DNA of 64,000 nt from Isoetes taiwanensis (taxonomy: Eukaryota > Streptophyta > Lycopodiopsida > Isoetales > Isoetaceae): NCBI GenBank assembly GCA_021234155.1, contig JAJEKV010000001.1, positions 30,704,177 through 30,768,176 on the forward strand. The letters run 5' to 3'. A model generated the notes under the pieces. That model was not told the origin of the DNA. It ran no database searches and saw only the letters and a program-made list of their open reading frames with translations. This document shows positions 34,068 through 49,380 of this stretch, piece by piece. Position 1 is the stretch's first letter. Every line of letters begins with the position of its first letter. The position numbers and the translations under genes were made by a program.

Positions 34068-35352
34068 TTCATCTTTGATTAGATCTAAAAGTGAAGCATT
34101 TATTCTTCTTAACTTACGGAAAACAGGGCTTACTGACCCTCTTTAATTTTAATTTCAAATTGACATACCTCCTCTTTGATACCAATAAGCGAGAATAATC
34201 CCAAGCAAACACATCACTTCTCTCTTCAAAGAATTTATTGATCTCTTCCTTATTTTGTGTGTCAAAAGATCTCCCACAAAGCAGAGTTCTTTCCCGGCCA
34301 TGCTTGTTGATTACAACTTCATTGATTGCCTTTTTCTGGGATGCATTTATAACTAGGATGGGGCAAAGCTCCTTAGCCTCATCCTCATCGAAATCTTCCT
34401 CACGGTATAGCTCCCTCCGGATAAATAAGTCATCGAGTATCTCTGCACAAAGCATCGGCTTCCCAATTCGCTCCCTTGGGATATGAGTAATTTCCCAAGA
34501 GGTAAAATGAGCAAGCATTCCCATTACCTGGTTTCTCACGGAGCTCCATATCAGTATTCTTGGCTTGATATTCACCATTTACACAATGCGCAAACTAATT
34601 GTGAATCCCCATAGATATGTATAATTGAAATATCCATAGCTCTAGCTTCTTGGAGACCTGCAATCAAAGCCTTGTATTCTTTGCATTAGAAGTTATTTGG
34701 GGAAAAATTCTTCCTACCTTGGCCAAAAGTTTATTGGCGGTATCTTTTAATATAGCTGCAGATGAAGCTACATTCAATTTCTTTGATATTCCTCCATCAA
34801 ACCATAAACAACCTCTTACGCCATCTCCGAGGGTAGTGCACACTCTCTAATTAAAGGGATCAACTCAATTTTCTGGTGCTAGGAGTTGCTAGACTATATG
34901 ATCCTAGTGGTTCTTCAATAAGCATTTCTTTGATAAAATGTACCCTCGTCATTAAAGCCATAAGAACCGTCTTGATTGTAGATTGTGGCCACTTGAGTGC
35001 CATTTGAGATGGTGCATCTCCCTTGAGACCAGATTGGCCTAGCATCAAGCGTAGCCATCCACCTCCTTCCCAAAGAAGAGATCATATATGCGTATCTTCT
35101 CCTAGATCTTCAAAAGCAACAACAACAAAATTGGCGGCTACAACAATACCTTCGGTGTTAACGGGGACCTTGGTCACAATTCCAAGCTGGTGCTATCTTA
35201 GCATTAGAAAAAGATTTTAACAAGACGGATGACCTTTTATCTATCTCGAGTCCACATTTTTTCATAACATGATATGGCATGATATTCAAAGGTGAGCCTC
35301 CATCTAACAACACATTGGAAAAAGAATAACCTCCTAGAGTTGCCGAGCACAT
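34068..35352 (-). pseudogene. Nested Ty3 protease and linker region, broken
   Basis: The protease block LLDGGSPLNIMPYHV at 35158-35352 has DGG in place of DTG/DSG, a variant known in several plant Ty3 lineages. The segment 34114-34578 (HIPRERIGKPMLCAEI, LLCGRSFDTQN, RSDVFAWDYSRLL) is the linker region that precedes RT in plant Ty3 polyproteins. Confidence 0.75.
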
Positions 35353-35841
35353 AAAGGCACACGGATCCTCTTCATTTTGGGCGAGAATAAGATTAGTGGC
35401 ATTAGCAACACCTACACAAGCTCTCTTGCTTCACTAAAAGTAGTTTGTTGTAGTAACTTTTTCCTATAACCAGGTGCAATTTTTAACAATGTAAATAAGT
35501 CCACACTTACTTTAGAATTTTTTTAGTAAAACATCCAACTCATCAAGGTCATGATCTTTCTTACCATATTTTTGTTGGGGAGGTGGAGCTATTTCTTGAG
35601 GAGGGGCCTCTATAAATGTGGTGGTGGCGGTGCTGATCTCCTAAAATGCTCTGGAACAAACTTGGTAGGCTCAGCGGGGTTTATGGGAATCTTCCATACT
35701 TACGGTTTGTACCACCATCACTTCTTAGGTCTTTGGCATCTCGTGGCTTGTACAAACCTTATAGAGCTAGTAGGCTCTGCAAATCTTACATGGGGAGTTG
35801 CCTCGGACTTCTTTTCCCTCTCTTGCTTGGCAAAATATTCT

Positions 35842-36892
35842 TTAACGGTGCATCCGAGGTCGGGTATGGCCAATTTCATTGCAAAAAGCACAGATTTGGA
35901 CATTCTCTACCAAAATGACCTTTCTTTTTACATTTAGGACATATTTGCCAATAACAAATGTCATTTGGGTGTGAAGTTCTATTGCAATGAATACATTCAG
36001 GGGGTAAGTTCTACTGCCCTGCTTGCCTTGAGTTCCACAAGTTGTTTGGTCACCCTCTGCTAAAGCCTCGGTCACTTTTTGTCAGTGCGCCTTGACTTCT
36101 AAAATCGAGAATCGGCTTCTTCTTTTTTTTTTCTTTATGCACGGCATAAATAGGGACGAGAATGGTGAGATTCATAATGACCATCGGTGGCATCAGGGTA
36201 AAAAGGATCATGATGAAAGCTATGGTGTTTTTCTGGTAGAATAGAAAACATTTTGGTCAATTCGATTGGTTTTGGCAAAAACTTTGTAGATGGAATCAAA
36301 ACCTTATACGCGGCTTGAATCTTGATAAGCTTTCGTGAATTTAAGTGCGGAAGATAAGCCTTTAATGAAGGAGGATACCAAAAGAGTGTGGGAACGGTGA
36401 CTTGAACTTTTGGCATCTATTCATGAAGGTACTAAATCTCTCCTTATACTGGCTCACACTTTCACCTGCATAAATAGAGAAATTTTGCAACTCATTAACA
36501 AGGTCTTTAGGAGCAGCACGTTTTCCAAACCTGTCCAAAAACTTGGTGACAAGATCATCCCAAGAAGTGGTTCCCATAAGCTTCTCATAAGTCAGCCAAG
36601 CACCCGCTTCACTTTCCTCTTTAAAACACTTTTCGAATTGTGATAGCTTGCATCCTTTTTTGAAGCCAAAATCCCTGTAATAGTCTTCAAAGGCTTTTAG
36701 AAAGGTATTAGCACTCATGCTGGAATCAAAAGTAGGCAATGGGATAGGCATATTCAACTCAAACTGATAAGGCAAGCTTTGAAGTAATCCACTTGCAAAA
36801 TTAGGGGGAAGAGGTCTATCTCTAAAGGGTTCTGAAGTCTCCTGATCTTCCATTGGTTCCTGTTCTGCTGGAAACTTTTGTTTTGGAGCCAT
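35842..36892 (-). pseudogene. Nested Ty3 gag with two zinc knuckles, broken
   Basis: The likely start is ATG 36892 (MAPKQKFPAEQE); an earlier in-frame ATG at 36934 is too close to the LTR. The capsid block FLKAFEDYYRDFGFKKGCK, then WDDLVTKFLDRFGKR and SVSQYKERFSTFMNRC, is typical of plant gag. After frame changes near 36380 and 36080, two CCHC knuckles (CIHCNRTSHPNDIC and CPKCKKKGHFGREC) are readable at about 35905-35990. Confidence 0.85.
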
Positions 36893-36936
36893 GAGTTCGA
36901 AAATCCAGGTAGATAATCTCGGTAGAACCTCCAAAA

Positions 36937-38935
36937 TGTTGACCCTAAACCTGGCTTAAGGATCAACCACAAGGAACCAACTTGAGCTTTCACTCAAATT
37001 GGGGTTAGAACCTCCAGATCACTTAAGGTGATCAATCTATGCAAGCAAATTTCAATGATAAGTCAAAAAACTTGAAGTTTTGTACCTTTCCCATTTCCAG
37101 AAATTGACACCTTTGTCAAAACAGTTGTGGCATTGATATGCAAATCGATTTTTTGAGTCAACCACTGTAGACTTAGTCAGAAAAGATGTAGGTACTCGAT
37201 GGTAAAGCTTCTGACCAAGTCAGAGGTATAGTTTGTGAGTTATTCGAGCTCAAAGTGCAGTCAAAATTTGGTCAATAGCGGTCAAAATGAAAACAAATGA
37301 TCGAGATTGGAATTTTTGAGTTGCCGACGAGTTGTTGAGAATCTCCAAAGCAAATGTGCTTTAGTGGTGATAAGGAATCTAGGCAAATGGTCGATTGTCA
37401 TCTGGATAAACAAAAATAATTTTTGGATTTGGATTTGGCAAAATCTGATCAAGAATAATCAAAACAGAATGCAAAATTTCTAACTCAAGTTGTGAATAAG
37501 ATTTTTGGATTTTTCAAGGCATATAGGTTCCAGATGCTTTGGTATTGATGGCAAATGGGTCAAAGGCAATCAAAAGTACTCGGGGATTTTCTATAAAATT
37601 TTGAGCAGAGAAAAAAATTGTAAAGGATCATACGAGAGATAATTTCTTGAGATAGGCATCAAATTTCATTGATAGGAATGTAAATCAATCATAATAATGT
37701 TGGGAAATAATAATTCAGTACTTCAAAATCAACTTGGTCAATAAAAGTTTCAATAGATAATTTCCAACCAAATCTCTTGTGACTTGATCGGGGAGTAATT
37801 TTCGAGACTTCCAAAATCCTTCGGTCATGCTCAAGAATGATCATGAGTAAAGGTTTATACGCTTACGGGCCTTCAAGAAAGTCCTTTTGTCGAATCCCAT
37901 GTTTTTATCTTAGTTTTCAAATGTTTGCTTAATCTTAGCCTTGATTGATGGGTTTATTCGGTTCATAAAGAGTGGGAAGGTCAAAATAGGTAGATTAGAG
38001 GGTTACGGTGCCAAATCCGCGAGATTCGAGGTGGAAGCAGAAATTTAGGGTTCTTGGCTGTATTTTCTCGAAATAGCGATCACGATTTAAGTATTTTTTT
38101 CCGTATATCCATGGAATATGCTGTATTTTTTATTTTTGCAAAGCTAGGCCATGGTTTTAAAAGGTCACTTATAGAAAATTGAAGAGGTGGATCACTTTAG
38201 CAATGGCAACCCTAATTTTTCTTTGGGAATATGCTAAGTCCTTGGGCACAATGGTCAAGAATATTCCATAAAGTATACAAGTGGCATGGCATAATGGTAA
38301 GGACTTGCAAAAGGGTCTAGGCTAGGGGAATTTGCAAAAACAAATGTCATATGAAGTGAGAAAGTATAGAGGCAATGGGGGGATGTGGATGTAATGGGGA
38401 AAAGAAAATGGGTAAGGCAAAATAAGGTAGGCAAAGGTAAACAAAAAGAGGGTATGGGTGTGGGAAGAAATGGCTAGAAAATCTCAATGGATAGAGATAG
38501 AATATGAACAATGATTGGATGAGAATGGCCAAGGGATAAAATCAAGCACCATGGGGTCTTCCAAACTCTTTGACTTCCAATCTTCAAAAAATGTCTTCCA
38601 AACTTCATAACCCAGAATCTTCTAGAGCATACTTTTTGACTAAGCATTTTGACCTCAAATAAAGTACCTCATGTAAATTTGAACCTCGAGCACTTGTTGA
38701 CCTGAAGAAAGAACATCCTTTGACCTCCATATCAATGTTAAATGCCAAGAGTCTTCCAAACTTTGACCTAGTCTTCCAGCACTTTCCAGCACTTTGCACC
38801 CAGCACTTTCCAGCACTTTGCACCCAGCACTTTCCAGCAGTTTTCAGCACTTTCCAGCATACTTTTGCCCTAAAGTAAATTGACCTAGTTTGAATGCATA
38901 GACCACAATTAGCATGTTGCCCTTTGGGGGCAACA
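36937..38935 (-). repeat. 5' LTR of the nested Ty3 element
   Basis: This 1999-bp partner of 28578-30597 is about 20 bp shorter because of many 1-4 bp deletions clustered at 37270-37870 and 38060-38130. The rest is almost identical. Confidence 0.95.
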
Positions 38936-40906
38936 CTAGGCCTCTTTTCTGGCTCCAACAGTCTAGGAACCTTCTTCGCGCTCGAAACTCTGTTTCGAGA
39001 ACCGTTTGCTGTGGCACAGCATAGCGTGGCAGCCCCCAGAGCGTGAGCGCATCAGCAGGAGTGGGAGCTACCTCGAACACTTCGAAGACCATGGAGATGC
39101 CAGGATTGGGAGGGAGTGCTTCTGGAGCAGGTATGTAGAGTAGTGCTCTTGGTAGATCATCTGGAAGTTAGCACTCCAGATGGGTTAGTATTTCGTAGTT
39201 AGAGTAGAGCCATCCTAGGACCCTTATTCAACATCTTGAACCCTAATCAAGGAACCCTAACTATAAGTTAGATATAGATGATTAGGTTAAGATGTTGTTA
39301 TGATTATTCTCATGATATGATGATTATGTGATGATGGTTGATCATGTTTGCTCCTCTTGTATTGGGAAGGGGGTAGAGACCTAGAGCCATATGTAGTATG
39401 CTCCTAGATTAGATCCCTTAGTTCCTATTAGTTGCGGCCTGTGCATAGGAACCCACCGGGCTATGGAGGCTATGATGTGACTCAGCACTACACAACGGGG
39501 CTAGAGGCTATACGGAGGGAGGATCCCTGTCGAGTGGGGGCTACGGGGGATCCCATAGTGGGCTAGGCTTATGGTCGGTCACTTCGTGTGGGCCGAGCAT
39601 GGGTCTGACACCTCCTGGGGCGATGGTGTCGCCCTGCCTCTCAAGAGTTGCAAGTGCCGGCTTGGCTCTTGTTTTGGGGGGTTCAGTCGGGTATGAATCG
39701 TGTGTCGCCACGATTCTCTAGCCGCCCGTGGAACCTCTAGACCCCGGGAAGGGGAGATGCAACCCTTCCTGCCTCGACGGACCAGGGAGATGCAACCTCG
39801 AGTAGTCCCGATGGGTGATGCCATGGGATTGCGTATCCGGAAGGCTAGAGTCATGCCAGAGCCTGATTGAGCCCATCTGCAAAGTATGCACAGGAGGGGC
39901 GGATGGAGTGGTCAACCCTAGCCATTGTCTTATGCCAGCCCTCGCCATTGCCATGACTCGGTCTGCTCTATCTTGAGGCCCAGCCGGTCAGTCATCCTCC
40001 TTACGAGTCTGAGCCTGGGTAGGAGCTATCATGTTTTACGGTTTATGATTATCATCCTTGCCTTGGTATATGTGTGATGGACTACCCTTCGAGGTAGTAT
40101 TTATATGTTTGATGCTAGTTCTGACATGTTTATCGCTTCCGCTGATATAGGAGCCCATAGGGGAAGGGCGCGCAAGACACCTTCGTGTCCCCTCCCCGCA
40201 CTAGGGTCACCTCAGAGTGCGGGGTAGACGAAGGGCCTGTGCGGTTGTTGAGCCGGACAGGGGATTTCCTGCAGAGTGTACGGCCGGGCGCCGTATATTT
40301 AGCAGGGAGCGTCACACCAGTTAAACCATGCCGGATTTCGAAATATTGGATCCCTGCATACAAATGTCAGATCCCCTGTTTTCAAGAATCGTCGGGGCTT
40401 CTTTTTTAATGCACAGTTTCATTTTTTGGACCCATTACATAGACGCACTCCCAAAATCTTTCGCCGGACTTCTTCTACTTGCGATCTTTCCTCATCTTGC
40501 TTGGATTTGTGTCGGAATAGAGGCTATGGCATCCAGAACTTGCAAACTCTTAGTCGAAATGGGCATCACAGGGTATTATCAGCCATCACAAGTATTCTAA
40601 GGCATTGCAGGAATGGATCAACATAGGAAAACTGCAGGAATGGATCAACACAGGAAAACTGTTCTGTTTTTAGAGACCTACCGGAATATTTAAACCCAAA
40701 AATATTTTACGGGCCTTCAAAAAAATTCCGAGGAAGACCAAACTTAATGGGCCACGTATAATGGGAATGCCCCTAACAGCAATTAGGGGCAAATTTACTC
40801 TCAATGCGAGAGTCCACTAAGTGGGCTCTCGCATCACGCTCATAATCTCTCCTCTCAATTTATCTCTCATTTCATCTCTCACGATCTCTCAGCTCGCATG
40901 TGGCCG

Positions 40907-42754
<1,848 letters not shown>

Positions 42755-43345
42755 AGGGCTAAACTTAGCTATTTGGCGATTTTTTAACACATTTTCAAAA
42801 AAATTGGCTAAAGTAAATGGAAAAAATTTGGAAAAAAATAATAATTTTAGCTTAACTTTTTTTGGGACTGCGCCAACCCTGGAGCTCTTTAGCCAAACGC
42901 TAGAAAGTAAGAAAGTGAAATTTTGTATTGTTTAGCTAAACCATAGAAACTTTTAGAATGAATTTCGGGCTAGTTTAGCTAACATCATTCTAGTTTATAT
43001 GAAATATATGATTAGTAGTTTAGTTTCTAGTATTAAGAATTAATTTGAGTCCTAGACTTTGCTAGTTAGCATTATTTTAGAATGTTTTCACAAAGAAAAT
43101 GACTAAAATAGGTGGAATATATTGAAAAAAAAATAGTAATTTGACTTAATATTTTCTGTTGGCCACACCATAGAAATTTTTGGGATGATGTTTGGGTTAG
43201 TTTAGCTAAAGGCTAGAAAGTATGAGACGAAAGACGTGTACAGTTTAGCTAAACCACAGAAAGTTTTGGGATTAATATCGAGCAAGTTTAGCTAAAGTCA
43301 TTTTGGCTAATAAGAAATATACGATTAGTAATTTATTCCCTGGAA
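42755..43345. repeat. Old tandem duplication, about 295-bp period, two copies
   Basis: Matching phrases recur at this period: GGCTAAAGTAAATGGAAAAAA (42803) and GACTAAAATAGGTGGAATAT (43103); GATTAGTAGTTTAGTT (43010) and GATTAGTAATTTATT (43324). TTTAGCTAAACCATAGAAA-like phrases recur throughout. It is non-coding. Confidence 0.6.
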
Positions 43346-44536
43346 GATACCACAGGACAAGACGATGACATAGCACTATAGAAGCAACAACGTCCAAGCC
43401 ATGTGATCAAGGGGATCAAACAAGTAAGAGTGCAAGCTAGATGGAGAAACAACTAGGCGAACTGAGCAAAAGAATCGACGATTCAACTAGAAACATCATC
43501 AGAATACGGCAATTCGCATGCAACTGGAAAACCTAAGGATTGACAATTCGAAGGACAACTAATGAAAAGAACAACTCCTTGAGAGTCTAGCCAAAGGAAA
43601 TGCACACAACTTCAAGAGACACCTCCAAATAGCTTTAGACATCATGGAGGGGGGACAACTTTTGCCCAAGAACAAGATCAGAAAATGGACCAGAATGTCA
43701 AAGCCTCAATAACGTCACATCTTTAGTTAGAGTGTGAAGCAAAATCGTATTGTGCTATAGTCAACGAGTTAGCTTGCTGCTTCCCCCTGGAATGCACTTA
43801 GTAATAAGGGGGTATGGACATCTGCATTCGTAGGGTGGCCAAAAACATCCCTAGTATATTGATCTTTGAAAGCTAATTTAACCCCTAAAGTATATATTTT
43901 GCGCCAGATAATGGTGAAAAAACCCCCTAATGGTGAGTATATAAATACAAAATAGTAACCCCCCCCCACACCAAAACCCCACCCTTTATTGCATGCACAT
44001 GTCCCATACTGCAAACAATATTGAATCCCCCGAGGCTGCTTCAGGCAGCAACTAGTGGATGAGCTTCTAGCAGGATTGAGAAGCTACGATCATATTGTCG
44101 AGTGGGGTAAGCTTATGGATGATAACATCCATAATGAGATTAGACATTTCCAAATATTCTCTTTGAAAAGATTGCCCCAAGATTGAGAAAAACAACAAAG
44201 ATTGGAATGGAAATGCATAGGAGTAACTAAAATTATACACGATTGTTTATGGACATCCAACATATTGAAACCACTTGGAGAGATTGGTCACCTCGCTAAG
44301 AAGGAATCAACACTAGGATAATTGTTGACCATATATAGAGATAGTACCTCCAAGGAATAATCCAACTGGAAAGAAAAGAAGTAATCTAACAAGTCCGACC
44401 AACTTGTTATGATGGCATCAATTCAATTGGTAGGAATATTCAAGAGAGTAAATAATTAAGAAAGAGGAATCTCTAGAATACGAAATTGGACAATAAGGTA
44501 CATCTAAAATAAGAAGTATAACATAGTCTTTTGAGA

Positions 44537-44575
<39 letters not shown>

Positions 44576-45742
44576 CATGATGACAAAACCTCTCAGGTTA
44601 GGATTACTCTGAATCATTTCTTAACCCATCGCTTTAAGGATAGATATGTTAAACATGATGGCTCCATCCATCAAATGAGACTGGTAAGTATGTTTAGCTG
44701 AGGCTAATAAGTTAAATGTTTAAAGTAAGAAGCGTCTAACCTCTTAAGGGGAGAGAATAGCTATGATGTTGGGTGCAACGTTATTGAGGGGATAGGGTGC
44801 ATTGGGACCACTTTCCTTTCAAAAAAAGTGGGGGCTCAACATTATAATGAATGTACATGCATCTTAGGGACAATCAACGTTAAGTTAATTGACCTCGACA
44901 TCATAGGCAAGTTCCACCTTCAGAATTCATAGAAGCAATGCAACGGTCAGGTCGCCTTCAAGTTAGTCGACGCGGGCTCGATAGGTAGGTGTATTCTAGC
45001 CATAGGAGGCGAGTGAGCCAAGGTGGGGAGAGAGAAATCATCTAGTAAATTGTCATAGGATGCATGATAAGGAAAGCATCTACACCAGTGGCCATGACAG
45101 GAATTTCGCCATTCCTCATGCCATCTCGGTAACAGGTGTAGCCACTCTAGAAGGGCATAATCGGGTAGGCATGATAGGACAAATGAGATCATCGGCCATG
45201 ATGGGAAAAACTTAATTTCCTTATGCCATGATCAAATGCGTGTATTCATACCTAGGAATGATCTAGTAGCCTAGCTCTTAGTTAAATAAATCAAGGATGT
45301 GGACCCCGTAAAGCCACATAAATTATATAAACTAGAAGTACATCATTGTGGCATGGGCATTCCACATGAGAAAATGTGTTGCAAGATTTAATATGTTTTG
45401 TTGAGATAAGTTAAATGTTAATGTATAATTACAAAGTTTTATCTTGTGTGGATATTTTGATACTGAGATAAGTAAGATAATGTTTACATAAATTGTTAGC
45501 TAAACCTTCGTAAGGATGTAATTCTTTTTGAAGGCATGTTGACCTTTAAAGTCCTTGTACTAAGGCATATGTAAATGTCATAAATAAAGCCTAGAGTAAA
45601 TATAATTTTAATATCGGACTAATCGCTTAAATCCTGTGTAAGCTAGTAAATATGTAAGCTAGTAAATCGTAAAGTTAACGCAGGATTTCAAGGTGAGAAG
45701 ACTCGTGATGCTGTGGACAACATCAATGCAAGGTGGGAAGAA
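43346..45742. other. Non-coding stretch with a 38-bp poly(A)
   Basis: An A-run at about 44535-44572 suggests the 3' end of an unrecognised retroelement, but no coding remnant is readable upstream. No gene is supported. Confidence 0.45.
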
Positions 45743-47904
45743 TGTGATGTTCCAGTATAGTATGCGTTATAAATACATATATTATACTGCCACCGTGCCA
45801 CGTCACTAGTACATGTTGACTACGATGACATGTACACAACGACCGTAAAGGGTTGTACCATGGGGTACAACCATTAGAACCCATTATATTGCACATGTTA
45901 TGCAACGTGAATATATTCTATATTGCCACATGGCAATATCCCATATGAGCCATATGGCCCATTAGACCCTAACCCTAAAACGTGTGCATAAAGAGGCAAG
46001 AACCCTAAAACTGCCTCCTTTTCGGATTCCAGCCTCAGGAGCATGCATTGCTCAAGCGCCCGACTCATTCTGGCCTCCCAGCAGCAGTGAAGCTCGTGTC
46101 CCGAAACAGCTCCTCGAGACTCGAGCATCTCAATGGATTCCAGCAGCATGGACGCCTTCAAAAGACTATAAGCCAACCAAGGACCAAGTAAGTGGCCGAT
46201 CTGTTAGTCAATGCATGCTTCTCGATGGGCGTTAGGCCGGAATTGCATCTATTCTTAGATGTAGATGAACTCTAGAGCCTAAGAACCTTAGCCACTAACA
46301 AATGAATGTGACAATGTATGATTAGAGTAGATAGATTAGATCTTTACTTTGTTATTTCAGTTCATTGAATGATATTGTATTGCTTTGTGCGCATCTCTTG
46401 TGTATTGGGAAGGGGGGCAGAGACCCAGAGCCTTTAGTTGATGATTCTAGTTTTTTCTTTTTTCTTTTTTTTTTTTGAGAGTAAGAATATGGTATATATT
46501 ACTAGGTATTATAATACATATTTCCTATACATAGGAATAGTAGGCAATGAATAACAAGTACCAAATTTAGGCAAGGACTAGCCTCTGTAAGTGGAGGCTC
46601 GGATCATCCCCAAGATCATCTTCAGATACCTAGTGACATTTAAAGAACATATAGAAGCTTTGAATCCTGCCAATCCTGTAGTAACGTCCAAACTTTCGAT
46701 GATGGGCTAAAGCCATAAGTGCCACCTCCATATTGAAGATGTTCTTCAGCCTGTCTAAAGAAAAGAGCTGGCCACCAATAGCAATTCCACATCTATATTT
46801 CCAGATTGCCCAGAATACTATATTAACCAGCGATGCTGATACTACTATGTCCCCATCAGTTATGACCAGTATCTGGCCAACTACATTGTTCTGACCTAAT
46901 ACCAATGAGAGGACCTACCCACTTCCAGAAGTCCAGAACCTTGGGACAGAAAAATAAGTGTGAGAGGGTTTCAGTATTACTGCAGCCAAGTGGATAGCTG
47001 TTTATAGCGAGCACTCCCCTTTGATGGAGCACCTCCATAGTGCTAATTCCACCCTGCAAGGCTAGCCATTTAAAGATTCTAGTTTAGCCCATTAATTCCC
47101 AATTAATACGGCATGTGCATAGGAGCCCGCTTGGCTGTGGATGGTGGGGTTAGACCGACTAACAAGGTAGGCTTGTCCAGTTACAGTTGATCCCTTTGGT
47201 GCGCAGCGACGGCCGGGGAAAGTTGTGGGCTAGGTCTAATAGCTCGCCACTGAGCGTGGGCAAGGTATGGGCTCGACAACTCCTGGGTGATGCATTTCCT
47301 CAGTGGAGTTCAAGTCGTATACGAGCAGTGGCTCTCTAGCTTGCCTGTAGTTGGCATGGGGCTTCTAGAGGGGAGTGATCCCCTTCTGCCTCATCGGAAC
47401 TGGAAGATGCATCCAAGAGTAGTCCCTCTGACTATGCACCCGGCAGGCTACGGTCACATCCTCAATACTTGTCAGCCTATTTGCAAAGTATGCACAAGAG
47501 GGGCAGATGGAGTGGACTACCCAACGGCCATGTTCTTATGCCAGCCCAATCCATTGCCATGAATTCTATCTGCATTGACTTCTGAAGACCCAAGCTGTCA
47601 GTTTATCCCCATGAGTCTGAGTCTGGGTAGAATTTTCCCCTGATGATGTAGTTGTTGTTGTATCTGCTAGGATATAGTATTGTTGCGATGTGATGGTTTG
47701 TGCTTATGTTTATACATTTCTGCAGCTAGGTTGGTCCCGAGGGAGATAGGATTAATGACACATCTACTCTTCCGTGTCAGATTCTTGCTCACCATCAAGA
47801 ATCCAATGTTAGGTAGACAGCCTCGTATTGGCGTGTTGACTGAGAGGAGGGAATCTCTAGTTTATATACGATCGGGGCATCGTATACGAGTAGGGGATGT
47901 GACA
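45743..47904 (+). repeat. LTR of the H3 retrotransposon family, solo, with a LINE insert
   Basis: It starts TGTGATGTTCCAG and ends GGGGATGTGACA, with shared internal blocks (GTATTGGGAAGGGG near 46405, GCACAAGAGGGGCAGATGGAG near 47490, CGTATACGAGTAGGGGA near 47880). Without the LINE insert and its duplication it is about 1.53 kb. No primer site follows and no matching 5-bp duplication is seen (AAGAA versus GGGAT), so it may be a rearranged remnant. Confidence 0.85.
46454..47074 (-). mobile_element. 5'-truncated L1-type LINE fragment in the LTR
   Basis: A T-rich start (poly(A) on minus) and the 11-bp duplication GATTCTAGTTT (46443-46453 and 47075-47085) frame it. On minus, codons near 46860-47059 encode the zf-RVT end (GGISTMEVLHQRGVL, TLSHLFFCPKVLDFWKWVG). 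It is the same kind of L1-type fragment as 20682-21620. Confidence 0.88.
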
Positions 47905-49380
47905 GGGATGGCTATATATATGTAGCCCCAGAACCTTGTTGATCCGCTGAGACCCATGCAGTTTTACTACTATTCCTTTTTCTCTATTTTTCGGACGACT
48001 GATGGCGCAGGAATATTTCGTACAATATCCAGGAAAATCTTGCCTATAGCAATTACATATGTTAGATATATATGGCATGTCCATTTGAAATTAGTGGTAT
48101 TATATATGACACTAGAAAAAGTACCCAGCATTGCTGGACTTTTTGTCGGACATACATTGAAAACTAAAAAGTGAAACAAAGATGATAGAAAATTATGCTT
48201 TAGGAAGTAGGTTTGAATTGGAATTTGATGAAGTGAATCCTATTTTTGGAAACTTAATGCTTGGAACAAAAAGTACAAAATACAAACTGCACACTAAAAT
48301 TTGCACAACAAAGGCAAATCAGATAACAGAGCTCCTATTAAGTGGTCCTATTGTTTTAGGAAAAAAATATCGTGGACGTATCAAAGATCTCACATTTTTT
48401 AACATGAGCTATATGAAAAATAGTAAACAAGATTTCTTTTTACAATTTTATTCTTGCAAGTAATTGTAAATAAACATGCTAGAATGATCATTTCAACAAT
48501 TTATCTTTTGCTGATCACTGGTAGGGTTTGGCAACTGCTACATTGAATAATTGCAACTTCGTGCTATAATCAATATATCCCTTTAGGTACCAATCCATCC
48601 CATTAACATAAAGAAACTGTTGCTCCACTACAGAGAATGACGAACCTGTCACTTGGAAAAAAGAATATGCTATGAAAATATCTTGTTCCATAGACCCTAA
48701 TGCATGACATCATTACCTCATATTTGAGGCTATCACTCGTCTGCCTAATGCAGCTCACCTGATATAAAGCCAAGTCGTGTGATTATTTCCAGTTTTTAGT
48801 TGCCTCTAGGGGGCAAACCCTCACTGATTTGTAGCGTATCCTAGGTATATGCTGGAATATACCTAGGATATGCTGGTGACTGCTCCAAACCAATTGTTCC
48901 CTGTAAACTGGCGGTCTCGTGCATTCTGGATTGCGGATGTTCCAACTACGTAAGCAGACCGAAGCTCCAATCTGATGTTGGGTCCTGTGCTTATGGGTCC
49001 GACAGATGCGGTGAGAAGCATGATATCGCTCACACAGTTGCGGCTCCAAATGAAGCTCCTTCCTGCTCCCAACTCCTAGTCATTTTTCTGAAGGTGCAAG
49101 CACAAAAAACTGCTAAATGAAGTCAGGTTTGGCTCAAAGGAGTGTTTCTATTGGAAAGATATGATGTTTTGTCTATCAATAGATAGCGATTTCTTGGTTT
49201 TGAAATGCTTGGTGGATCTTCAGGTCTTAGCAATTTCAATTCTTGATTTTAAAGGTGGCCAGTATTTATTTTAGAAATGTGGCAGAGCTGCTTGAGCATC
49301 TTAGTTTGATTATTTAATTTTGTGGGTGATTACTATTACCTGTAAGTTGCTTTGATCATTGCTTCTCTATTCTTACAGCA
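47905..49380. other. Stretch without a recognised gene; contains a palindrome
   Basis: A 93-codon frame at 48182-48463 (plus; FELEFDEVNPIFGNLMLG) has no recognised domain. The palindrome at 48837-48870 is listed separately. Confidence 0.4.
48837..48870. repeat. Perfect inverted repeat, 14-bp arms and 6-base loop
   Basis: TATCCTAGGTATAT, then GCTGGA, then the exact complement ATATACCTAGGATA. Hairpins of similar design begin the LTRs of the H3 family, so this could be the edge of a related element. Confidence 0.9.

Larger units (their letters stand above)
28578..38935 (-). mobile_element. Complete Ty3-type LTR retrotransposon of a second family, nested
   Basis: The LTRs at 28578-30597 and 36937-38935 both run TGTTG to CAACA. 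The 5-bp duplication CTAGG flanks the whole (28573-28577 and 38936-38940). Gene order on minus is gag, zinc knuckles, protease, RT, RNase H, integrase, so the 5' LTR is the right-hand one. All genes carry frame breaks. The total length is 10.4 kb. Confidence 0.95.
28310..40316 (+). repeat. Solo LTR of the H3 retrotransposon family, split by a nested Ty3
   Basis: It starts TGTGACGTTCC at 28310 and ends GAGCGTCACA at 40316, flanked by the 5-bp duplication CCAGT (28305-28309 and 40317-40321). LTR sequence occupies 28310-28577 and 38941-40316, about 1.64 kb, close to the 1702-bp LTR of copy B. No primer site follows it. It arose by LTR-LTR recombination, and another Ty3 element then landed inside. 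Confidence 0.9.
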
